A stretch of DNA of 33,087 nucleotides. Source: Deltaproteobacteria bacterium. Its GTDB lineage: Bacteria > Desulfobacterota > Dissulfuribacteria > Dissulfuribacterales > Dissulfuribacteraceae. The notes below the pieces were generated by a model, which was given only the letters and a program-made list of their open reading frames with translations, had not been told where the DNA came from and searched no databases. The stretch is taken from assembly GCA_015494155.1 (NCBI GenBank), contig WGBU01000055.1, positions 1-33,087 on the forward strand. Direction: 5' to 3'. Numbering within the stretch: position 1 is the first letter of the stretch; each line of letters opens with the position of its first letter. This document shows positions 16,186 to 24,063 of the stretch, piece after piece. The translations under genes and the position numbers were made by a program.

Positions 16186-19002
16186 TTATGCCCTCTCTAC
16201 TCTCACTGCACTTGAGCTAAAGTCTGGTATGCCACCGATCTCATCCACATATGGCGTGTAGCCATATTTGGGGTCTAGAAGGGCGAGGTCATTGGGATTG
16301 ATTCCCACACCGAGGCGTGGGTCAGGGATGGCATAGGAATTTATACCCCTTATGTCAACCCTAGATGCACCAAGTTGGCTGTGACCATAAGATATTGAGA
16401 TTGCTACAACTCCTTCCCTGATTAACCCAGTGGCCTTGACCCTTCCCCTCTTTCCAGTGTTGCACGTCCTGCTGCGCACCACTACCTCATCCCCATCTCG
16501 AAGGCCAAGTCTTTCGGCATCTTTTTTGTTCATCAGCACGAAATTGGTTGGGTGAAGTTCCAGGGCAGTTTTATGCCAAATGGTCCTGGATTGTGTGTGT
16601 AGTGCCCTCTTGAAGCTTATGAGTCTCAAGGGGTAATCATGGCTTGTGAGGTCGAGGGGTGGGGTGTACGTAACGCTTCCAAACAGTCGCCTACCAGTAG
16701 TGGAAGATATCGTGCGCGAAAGGCGCTCATTGTACATGTAGAAATGTGTGGTGGAAGACATGAAGATCTCCCCATGGAACTGTTTATCATAGGGGGAGAA
16801 TAGACCACCTCTTGCGAGGACTCCACACACCTTTTTCCACTCTTCATCCTTCAATATCCCCTTATACCTTGACACAGGATAGTTTTTCTCCACAAACTCG
16901 ATGGCCATCTTGTCCCCTTTTGTGACGTCGGCATTGTGGGCAATGTTGGCAAAGCCCCTAAGATAAAAGTCTTCTGCCCGCTTTAGGGGGTGGAGCCTTC
17001 CAGTGGCATCTGGTATGGCGTCTTTCCCAAAACCTGGAAGGTCCAGGGTCTCTGCGAGATCTATCAGAAAGGTCTCCAGCATAATGGGCCGGCCGTCTGG
17101 TGTGCGGTGTGTGAGGGGTTCTATGGCCGGGGTCCTTATGGCAGTGAACCGTTGGCACGGGGCATGGGGTGGAAGCCACCCATAGTGGCCCTCTGCATAT
17201 GTGACGTCCGGTATGATGTAGTCGGCATAGATGTTGGATTCGTTTATGCCAATGTCTATGGAGACCAAGAGTGGGACCTTTTCAGTGTCTTTTAGTGTCT
17301 CTTCAAACCTCTTTCCACCTGGAGTGGAATAGACTGGGTTGTAGAAATAGAGAAAGAGCGCCTTTATGGGATATGGATAGGCCTGGTCTATACCAGAGAG
17401 TGCCTCAACAGAGAGCCCTCCCTTGGTGAATGGAAACCACGGTCTCTTGGAAGGGTAGGGCGATTTCCCCTGCCTGGTCATATTTCTAAACTCGGTAGTA
17501 TCTTCATAGTGGGCCTTTTCCCTGGAGATCTTGACGCCTCTAGGCCTCTTTTTGCCAGGGAATGAGACGAGATCATAGGGGTCCTTTTTGTAAGACGCTA
17601 GGTGTCCACCACTTGAACAGTAGCCACCTTGCCTCTGGAGGCTCCCAGAAAATGCATTTAAGAGCGCCACTGCATAGGCACTATAGGTGCCATTTACATA
17701 GTTGCCTGCCCCATGGTACTGGCACACAGCAGAGTATGGGGCATAGCGGCTGAACTCCTCTGCCACCTCCTTTATGATGTCTGGCTCAACACCACAGAGC
17801 TTGCCATAATCTTTTAGTGTATACTTCATCACCTCTTCTTTGAGGATGTTAAAGGATGACCTGACACGGACCCTTCTTTTACCACCTTGGGTGCTAAGGG
17901 TGGTGTCCACATCAAGGATGGCACTTTTGGCCCTATTGTACTGTATGGCATCCCCTGTCTGGTCGGATATCACCACAAAGGAGTCGTCTTTTCCTGGAAA
18001 AAGGTCATTCCGCCTGAGAAGGGCCCTATCTCGTGGGTGGCTCTCGTCCCATATGACAAGGTGGGTCGCATTTACAAAACCGCCATTACCCAGCCTCTTT
18101 GCAGCCTCAAGATTGGGGCACTTTAGAAATTCCTTATTGAAGGTGCCCTTTTCAATGAGCCACCTCATTATTCCCATGGCAAAGGCACCGTCCTGACCTG
18201 GCAATATTGAAATCCACCTGTGGGCATGGACAGAGGCCTTCTGTGCCCTGGGGTCCACAATGACAAACTTCACTCCATCCTCAGAGTACCTCTTGGCCAG
18301 GGTGGCACCATACGTATTTACCCCTGGTTGAAGTGCCTCGTATACATTGGCCCCAAAGACAATTATATATCTTGCACTCCAGGGGTCTGCCTTTAGCTCT
18401 ACCTCCTTTCCATTGGTAAAGGCAAGGTTTCCCATCCTGAAGCCAATTCCACAGATGTCTGTGTGGCCAATCCTGTTGATGGAACCAAAGGCATATTTTA
18501 CAAACCGGTCTATGAACTCCTTTCGCCCAGGCTGGAGCCTGCCCGTCATGAAACAGAGACCATTGGCCTTGGGACCTAGCTCAGGGGCCTTTGGGTCTAG
18601 GGGAGAATCGTTCAAAAGATCCTTGAGGCCTGGCACATGACGCCCCTCGCCGAGGTGGGAGAAGTGTCTTCCGCCAAAGGCGATCTCCCTTATGAGGGTC
18701 TCCCACGATATGGGCTCAAACTTTCCCTCACCACGTCTCCCTGCCCTTTTTAGGGGTGTAAGGATGCGCCTGGGATTATAGACATAGCTCTTTACGTCTC
18801 TTGCCTTTCCACACAGAGAGCCCGTTGCCTTCAAGCCCTTTTTTATGGGTGTCTCAAAGGGAATTTGTCTCCCCAACATGTTATAAGGATGGTAGGGGTT
18901 TCCTGTGACACCCTCTATCCTACCATTCCTAATATGGAATCTTATGCCACATCGGGCATTACAGCCGAGACAGACTGAATGGACCTTGTTCATATCCTGC
19001 AT
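16186..19002 (-). CDS. ttrA: Tetrathionate-reductase-like molybdopterin oxidoreductase (TtrA-like catalytic subunit)
   Basis: Complex iron-sulfur molybdoenzyme catalytic subunit (938 residues). The N-terminal [4Fe-4S] cysteines are 11, 14, 18 and 64 (CLGCNARC, GSLCGKARD). Cys183 in HTDICGIGFRMGN is the probable Mo ligand, in the same context as TtrA. The bis-MGD domains follow and the chain ends with the MopB-binding barrel (LGLRDGDEVVVRSR). The best relatives are TtrA, then polysulfide/arsenate-type enzymes, so the substrate (tetrathionate, thiosulfate or other) is inferred. The ATG at 19002 has GGGGAAGGG upstream. A reading from 19029 lacks one, and a stop lies just above it, so no Tat signal can be encoded. 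It overlaps ttrB by 44 bp. Export would be by hitchhiking on TtrB. Confidence 0.78.
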   Translation of the reverse strand: MQDMNKVHSVCLGCNARCGIRFHIRNGRIEGVTGNPYHPYNMLGRQIPFETPIKKGLKATGSLCGKARDVKSYVYNPRRILTPLKRAGRRGEGKFEPISWETLIREIAFGGRHFSHLGEGRHVPGLKDLLNDSPLDPKAPELGPKANGLCFMTGRLQPGRKEFIDRFVKYAFGSINRIGHTDICGIGFRMGNLAFTNGKEVELKADPWSARYIIVFGANVYEALQPGVNTYGATLAKRYSEDGVKFVIVDPRAQKASVHAHRWISILPGQDGAFAMGIMRWLIEKGTFNKEFLKCPNLEAAKRLGNGGFVNATHLVIWDESHPRDRALLRRNDLFPGKDDSFVVISDQTGDAIQYNRAKSAILDVDTTLSTQGGKRRVRVRSSFNILKEEVMKYTLKDYGKLCGVEPDIIKEVAEEFSRYAPYSAVCQYHGAGNYVNGTYSAYAVALLNAFSGSLQRQGGYCSSGGHLASYKKDPYDLVSFPGKKRPRGVKISREKAHYEDTTEFRNMTRQGKSPYPSKRPWFPFTKGGLSVEALSGIDQAYPYPIKALFLYFYNPVYSTPGGKRFEETLKDTEKVPLLVSIDIGINESNIYADYIIPDVTYAEGHYGWLPPHAPCQRFTAIRTPAIEPLTHRTPDGRPIMLETFLIDLAETLDLPGFGKDAIPDATGRLHPLKRAEDFYLRGFANIAHNADVTKGDKMAIEFVEKNYPVSRYKGILKDEEWKKVCGVLARGGLFSPYDKQFHGEIFMSSTTHFYMYNERLSRTISSTTGRRLFGSVTYTPPLDLTSHDYPLRLISFKRALHTQSRTIWHKTALELHPTNFVLMNKKDAERLGLRDGDEVVVRSRTCNTGKRGRVKATGLIREGVVAISISYGHSQLGASRVDIRGINSYAIPDPRLGVGINPNDLALLDPKYGYTPYVDEIGGIPDFSSSAVRVERA

Positions 19003-19660
19003 AAAAGACCCTTCCCCTGTTTGGACCATTGACGGACATTGTGTAAAGCCTTCTTTCCTCTAAGTAGTACCTGAATTCACCCTGAGGCCTGTCTAGATAC
19101 CCAAAGATCCTTGCCCTGCTGGGGCACGTCTCGACACAGGCAGGACTCTCCCCAACTCTGAGCCTCTCTATACAAAAATTGCACTTTCCAGACCTCATCC
19201 CATGGTTTGGATCGAGGTACCGCGCCCCAATGGGACACGCCTCTACGCAACTGCCCTCACCACTACACTTGGACCAGTCTGTAAGAACCAGTCCAAGGCC
19301 ATCTCTATAGATGGCATTCTCTGGACACGCCTTCATGCATGGGGCATCTGTACAGTGGTGGCAGAGTGTTGGCAAAAACACACATCTTTCCATGCCCCCC
19401 TTTCCCAGTATCTCCGCCTCTAGGATCTTTGTGTTAAATACACCGTGTGGGGTCTCTTGAAGGGTCTTACACGCAATCACACAGGCCTCGCATCCCATAC
19501 ACCTCCTAAGGTCGATGACCATGGCAGGCCCCTTCTTTGGAAACGGTATGGACTTAGCACTATTAGCCATTAAGTCACCTGGAGCAAACGCAATGCCAAC
19601 CCCCAATAGTCCTGATATCTTTAAGAAAGTACGTCTTGTCACCATAGTTTCTTTCCTCAT
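18959..19660 (-). CDS. ttrB: TtrB-like four-cluster ferredoxin subunit with Tat signal
   Basis: Electron-transfer subunit (233 residues) for the molybdoenzyme encoded just downstream. It has a twin-arginine signal (TRRTFLKISGLLGVGIAF), so the folded complex goes to the periplasm. Four [4Fe-4S] motifs follow: CMGCEACVIAC, CHHCTDAPCMKAC, CSGEGSCVEAC and CNFCIERL with CVETC. The segment MVIDLRRCMGCEACV closely resembles TtrB of enteric bacteria. The start at 19660 overlaps the transglutaminase stop (ATGA); an ATG five codons later has AGGAAAG before it. No TtrC/NrfD-type quinol subunit is in the operon. Confidence 0.82.
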   Translation of the reverse strand: MRKETMVTRRTFLKISGLLGVGIAFAPGDLMANSAKSIPFPKKGPAMVIDLRRCMGCEACVIACKTLQETPHGVFNTKILEAEILGKGGMERCVFLPTLCHHCTDAPCMKACPENAIYRDGLGLVLTDWSKCSGEGSCVEACPIGARYLDPNHGMRSGKCNFCIERLRVGESPACVETCPSRARIFGYLDRPQGEFRYYLEERRLYTMSVNGPNRGRVFYAGYEQGPFSLSRL

Positions 19661-20694
19661 GGTAGGGGCCTATATCGGATTTTATAGGAGAACTCTTTTG
19701 GTGAAAGTGGGTCGAGGGGCCTTTCTCCTACCTCTCCATATGGGTACATGAAGTAGTTTAGGCGAGGTCCGGCCTGAGGTGGGTTGAGCATGATCTCCCT
19801 TCCCCTGGAAAGCCCAACCCTAAAGGGATCAATAGAACAGAAGTAGTATGAGTAGAGTCTTTTTGCCTCTGGGTCTTTGTGGCAGAGCCTTTTGGTGAGA
19901 ATGGCCTTTAGGTAATCCGCAGGGTCAGAGGCCACCCACCCATGGCCTGGTATGTAGAACTCCGCCCAACAGTGTTGCCATGTGGTGATGTCTGCGATCC
20001 CCTTTTCAGGCCTTCCAAGCCTGAGCCCAAAGCGTTCCCTAGAAGGGATGCCAGCCGCCCTAAGGAGCGCCACATATACGCTGGATATGTCTGCGCACTT
20101 CCCAGATCTTGCTCTAAACAGCGTGTAACACACATCCCCCCTGCCACACCCCCTGGTGGCAGGGTTTCTCCTAAGATTCCTGGTCACCCACTCATAGACG
20201 GCCCTGGCCTTTTCAATGGGTGAACGTTTACCTTTGGTTATCTCTTTGGATATGGCGAGTACCCTCTCGTCACCACCTGTTTTAAGATATCTGGCAAGAA
20301 AACCCCGGTCCATGCCGCTATTGGATGGCATTTCAGGAGGACAGTCTATACGTTCCTCCCTTTTCACCTCAAACGAGAGGGTGAGCCTCCTTTCCCTGAC
20401 GCCCCTTGGCCAATATGCATATAGTATTGGATTTCCATACTGGTTGTCCGTATATACTGCCCCCTCCTTGTGCGTACCCGTGATCACTATCTTGGAAATG
20501 GTCTGATATGGATCTGAAACAGGATATGGGACCCAGAGGCGCGCCTCTTCTCTTTCGCCATGTTGGGAGAGATCGAACTCAATGGTTACTATACCGATGG
20601 CCACCCTTTTTGCGTGTACGCTTGTGGGATAGGGTGTTAGAATAAAGAAATATACAAATAGGATTAATAGTATGTTATGTGAACTTTTTTGCAT
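19657..20694 (-). CDS. Exported transglutaminase-like (cysteine protease fold) protein
   Basis: Protein of 345 residues with a signal peptide (MQKSSHNILLILFVYFFIL, cleavage near SVHA-KR) and a C-terminal transglutaminase-like domain. The Cys-His-Asp triad is visible as SGKCADISSVYVALLRAAG, TTWQHCWAEFYIPG and WVASDPAD. Such bacterial domains act as peptidases or peptide ligases; the substrate here is unknown. It is the first gene of the operon with ttrB and ttrA, joined by an ATGA overlap, which suggests a job in the same compartment (the periplasm), perhaps processing or assembly of the enzyme or cell-wall work. The ATG at 20694 gives a normal signal peptide; a TTG at 20730 would add 12 hydrophobic residues. 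Confidence 0.82.
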   Translation of the reverse strand: MQKSSHNILLILFVYFFILTPYPTSVHAKRVAIGIVTIEFDLSQHGEREEARLWVPYPVSDPYQTISKIVITGTHKEGAVYTDNQYGNPILYAYWPRGVRERRLTLSFEVKREERIDCPPEMPSNSGMDRGFLARYLKTGGDERVLAISKEITKGKRSPIEKARAVYEWVTRNLRRNPATRGCGRGDVCYTLFRARSGKCADISSVYVALLRAAGIPSRERFGLRLGRPEKGIADITTWQHCWAEFYIPGHGWVASDPADYLKAILTKRLCHKDPEAKRLYSYYFCSIDPFRVGLSRGREIMLNPPQAGPRLNYFMYPYGEVGERPLDPLSPKEFSYKIRYRPLP

Positions 20695-20849
20695 GGGCAG
20701 GACAATAAATAAAAAGGCTAATGATGTCAAATAGATATATTAAATGGATTAGTGGTTTTACATAGCTTTTATCGATTGACCAAGGATGCAGTGTTCTTGA
20801 GAAGTTGTCACAATTAGAATCTTGTTTTTTTGTATGTCTGGAACAGACC
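20695..20849. promoter_or_regulatory. Divergent promoter region of the transglutaminase-ttrBA and norQ/norD-like units
   Basis: A 155-bp AT-rich spacer separates two diverging operons and must hold both promoters. No clear -35/-10 pair, sigma-54 box or strong palindrome could be picked out by eye. Confidence 0.35.
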
Positions 20850-21644
20850 ATGCTGGAGAATTTTTTAATAGATGAAGAGCCATTTTACCTCCCCCATGGA
20901 CGGGAGGTGGAGATTGCCAAGACGTGTTACAAGGCGAGGCTTCCACTCCTCCTAAAGGGTCCTACTGGGTGTGGTAAGACACGCTTTATGGAGTATCTTG
21001 CCTGGAGCCTTGGCCGCCCGCTCATCACTGTATCGTGCCACGATGATCTAAGTGCCAACGACCTTGTGGGCCGTTATCTCATAAAGGGTGGTGAGACCAT
21101 TTGGATGGATGGTCCTCTCACTATGGCAGTTAAAGGCGGCGCCATATGCTACCTCGATGAGATCGTTGAGGCAAGAAAGGATACCACTGTGATCATTCAC
21201 CCACTGACCGATCACAGGAGGACACTTCCCATAGAAAAGAGGGGCGAGATTATAGAGGCGCCACAATCTTTCATGTTGGCCATCTCGTACAACCCTGGGT
21301 ACCAGAGCGTCTTAAAGGACCTCAAAGAGAGCACTCGCCAGCGCTTTGTGGCCATTGAATTCAAGTACCCAGCCGAGGCAGCCGAGGTAGAGATCGTGGT
21401 TAAAGAGTCTGGGTTGGACAGAGAGACTGCCTCACGCCTTGTGAGGCTGGCACACCTCACCAGAGACCTCAAGGACCAAGGACTCATTGAGGGCGCTAGC
21501 ACAAGGTTGTTGGTCCACTGTGCCAAACTCATGGGCCTTGGGGTGGACTGTATGGATGCAGTGGAAACGGCAATCCTTGCCCCTCTCACCGACGACCCAG
21601 AGACACTCCTTGGGCTTAGGGAGATGGCCAAGACAATCTTCTGA
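20850..21644 (+). CDS. NorQ/CbbQ-type MoxR AAA+ ATPase
   Basis: Cytoplasmic AAA+ ATPase of 264 residues. Walker A is GPTGCGKTRFMEYLA, Walker B is ICYLDEIVEA, and YNPGYQS with RQRF are sensor/arginine-finger segments typical of the CbbQ/NirQ/NorQ branch of MoxR. These proteins pair with a VWA partner (CbbO/NorD) to activate Rubisco or mature nitric-oxide reductase. Neither target is encoded here. ATG 20850 is preferred because it gives the usual family length; a TTG at 20805 would add 15 residues. It is followed after 7 bp by the NorD-like gene. Confidence 0.88.
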   Translation: MLENFLIDEEPFYLPHGREVEIAKTCYKARLPLLLKGPTGCGKTRFMEYLAWSLGRPLITVSCHDDLSANDLVGRYLIKGGETIWMDGPLTMAVKGGAICYLDEIVEARKDTTVIIHPLTDHRRTLPIEKRGEIIEAPQSFMLAISYNPGYQSVLKDLKESTRQRFVAIEFKYPAEAAEVEIVVKESGLDRETASRLVRLAHLTRDLKDQGLIEGASTRLLVHCAKLMGLGVDCMDAVETAILAPLTDDPETLLGLREMAKTIF

Positions 21645-21651
21645 CAGACCG

Positions 21652-23916
21652 ATGGACAAGGGAGAAAAGAGGAGAAAGGCCCTAAAGAATGCCCTTTTAG
21701 AGGTCTTTTTCGCAGAGACCGTGGGTGGCTTCCATGTGGACGATGCAGTCGAGTGGATATTGGGGTGCAGTCAAAAGATCATTCCACATATATTAAATGG
21801 GGCGAGGCTCATTGCCTTTTCCATTTCAGACCTTCTCGCCTTTCACTTCATTCAGGCCATAACAGAGGCACATGCACCCTGGACCCCTCAGGGTGTAATG
21901 GAACTTGCAAAGACTTGTATCGATGTCTATGAACGAAAGGGGCTCCAGCAGGCTATTGAACTGTTGAAGGGCCGGTGTCTTAGAGACCCCACGGAGATCT
22001 CACGTGGTATATCACTAGACGAAATAAGGCATAGATATGCCATCTTGGTAAATAGCATCTCTAGGAGGGCAGTAGAGTTTCGGGAGGGCAGAGAGCTGGT
22101 CTTCGATGGGGCCTATATCACCATTCCAGAGAGGCTTTTATCCTATTTTAGAGATCGTGAATGGGACTTAAGGCTCATTAAGATATCCCTTTTCATAAAG
22201 GCACTTGAGATGCGCCTTCACTCCTTTGTATGGCTCAATGATCTTGGGCTGGATCTACTAGAAAAAAGGGGTGGCTTTAGCTACCTTTACCCCTTTTTAG
22301 TACTCATGGGTCTCGAAGGGCATATTCATGAACGCTTTCCACGAATTTACCACGAGTTCTCCGAGTTAAAGGGCCGCTGTATGTCCAGGTTTTTGGAAGA
22401 TGGAAAGGGGGGTGGTAGCCTCAAATTGGACCCACTACTTTTAAAGGTGGTGAGTTTTTTAAAGAGTTCACCCCATCACTATAGCACATTCGCCCCTTTA
22501 AATGATAAAGACACCATACTGAAAATGGCACTCAGCCTTTCCAAGGCATGGCGAGGTGCTGAGCATGAACGCGCCTTTAGGCTACTACTACCCTTTTTAG
22601 GGCCTCTTACAAGGCGTGAGGTAGACCTTCAGCGAGAAGACCTTGAAAGGGTCTTGGAGTCACGTTTCTTAGAGGCCTATTGGGCAATTCATAAAAAGGG
22701 GCCAAAAGGGATGCGGCGACACAAGGAGGGGCCATTCTTTAGGGATGGCATCCACCAGGGTGAGCAAGTCCTTGCCATTGTCCCTCAAGGGGGAGTTAAA
22801 ATAGGGCCACAGGATAAGGAAGAGGGAGCCCCACCCAGATCATTCATAGAGCTTTCATCTAGTTCTAATATGGCAGAAAAGCTCTTACAGGAACTTGAGA
22901 CAAAGGCCCTCGAGGGGCTTGGACCAGTGCCAGACGATCTTGTCCAGAGTGCCATTGGTAGGGCCTCTAGATACTTTGATCCCAGGTTTCATGTGGACCA
23001 GCAGGCCCATCCCATGGAAGATGACAATGAAAGCGGTGAAGCTTTATCGTTTTACCTCTATGATGAATGGGACTTTAGGCGCCAGGGATATAGAAAAGAG
23101 TGGTGCAAGGTCAGAGAAATAGAGCTAAAGGGGGTTAAAGGCGATTTTTTTAAGCGTACCCTCGAGGCACACAAGGGGAGTGTTACCACCTTAAAGAGAC
23201 AATTTGAGGCCCTAAGACAGGAGTATAGGATATTTAGACGACGATATCATGGTGACGAATTGGACCTCGATGCGGTGGTAGAGGCAGAGGCAGATAGGCT
23301 TGCCTCTGGCAGGCTTACTGACCGTCTCTATATGCATTCAAAGAGAGACAAACGTGATATATCTGTCTTGTTTTTGGTTGATATGAGCGCCTCTACTGAA
23401 GGTTGGGTCTCAACTGCCATCAAGGAGTCTCTGATCATATTGACACAGGTCCTTAATGCCACAGGGGATAGATATGCCATCTACGGATTTTCAGGCATGA
23501 GGAGGACCGGATGTCAGGTCTATAAGATCAAGGGATTCAACGATCCATATAGCACGCTTGTGGAAGAGCGTATAAATGGGATCGGACCCAGGGACTACAC
23601 CCGTATGGGGGCGAGCATAAGACATGCAAATCAAATTATTAGTAAGGAACCATCTAGAACAAGGCTTCTCATCATAATAAGTGATGGCAAGCCAGAAGAC
23701 TATGACGAATACAAGGGGCCTTATGCCCTGGAGGATACTAGGCACGCAGTGATTGAGGCGAGATTAAACGGCACAAACACCTTTTGTATTACAGTTGACA
23801 AAGAGGCAAGGGACTACATCCCATTTATCTTTGGACCATTAAATTATATCCTCATAAGGGACCCCAGGTCATTGAAAAAGAGGATGCCAGAGATATACAG
23901 GCGATTGGCCATATAA
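21652..23916 (+). CDS. NorD/CbbO-type von Willebrand factor A protein
   Basis: Partner of the upstream AAA+ protein, 754 residues. The C-terminal VWA domain (about 560-750) has the MIDAS motif DMSAS, a downstream TRMGAS threonine and IISDGKPEDY. The long helical N-terminal part is typical for NorD/CbbO. In known pairs the VWA subunit docks the ATPase on its client. ATG 21652 follows the ATPase stop by 7 bp with a weak ribosome site, so translation is probably coupled. Upstream in-frame codons overlap the ATPase gene and look unrelated. The client is unknown; the divergent TtrAB-like enzyme is the nearest metalloenzyme. Confidence 0.87.
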   Translation: MDKGEKRRKALKNALLEVFFAETVGGFHVDDAVEWILGCSQKIIPHILNGARLIAFSISDLLAFHFIQAITEAHAPWTPQGVMELAKTCIDVYERKGLQQAIELLKGRCLRDPTEISRGISLDEIRHRYAILVNSISRRAVEFREGRELVFDGAYITIPERLLSYFRDREWDLRLIKISLFIKALEMRLHSFVWLNDLGLDLLEKRGGFSYLYPFLVLMGLEGHIHERFPRIYHEFSELKGRCMSRFLEDGKGGGSLKLDPLLLKVVSFLKSSPHHYSTFAPLNDKDTILKMALSLSKAWRGAEHERAFRLLLPFLGPLTRREVDLQREDLERVLESRFLEAYWAIHKKGPKGMRRHKEGPFFRDGIHQGEQVLAIVPQGGVKIGPQDKEEGAPPRSFIELSSSSNMAEKLLQELETKALEGLGPVPDDLVQSAIGRASRYFDPRFHVDQQAHPMEDDNESGEALSFYLYDEWDFRRQGYRKEWCKVREIELKGVKGDFFKRTLEAHKGSVTTLKRQFEALRQEYRIFRRRYHGDELDLDAVVEAEADRLASGRLTDRLYMHSKRDKRDISVLFLVDMSASTEGWVSTAIKESLIILTQVLNATGDRYAIYGFSGMRRTGCQVYKIKGFNDPYSTLVEERINGIGPRDYTRMGASIRHANQIISKEPSRTRLLIIISDGKPEDYDEYKGPYALEDTRHAVIEARLNGTNTFCITVDKEARDYIPFIFGPLNYILIRDPRSLKKRMPEIYRRLAI

Positions 23917-24063
23917 AAAAATAAAGTAAAATGATTTTAATGCCGAAAGAAATAGTACTTGGACCTAAAGAGATTAGGTTAGAAGTTGAGTGACCACTAA
24001 GGTGGGTCTTCATAATAAATATCAAAGCTGCTGGAGAGATTTCGCATCTTATATCCCCTGGAG
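23917..24063. other. Spacer before the PAS kinase
   Basis: A 147-bp spacer with no gene and no strong terminator hairpin. It presumably carries the promoter of the kinase gene. Confidence 0.35.

Noticed and set aside
21487-21651. N-terminal extension of the NorD-like protein
   Set aside because: It overlaps the AAA+ gene in another frame and its text is unlike the family. The start at 21652 follows the upstream stop by 7 bp.
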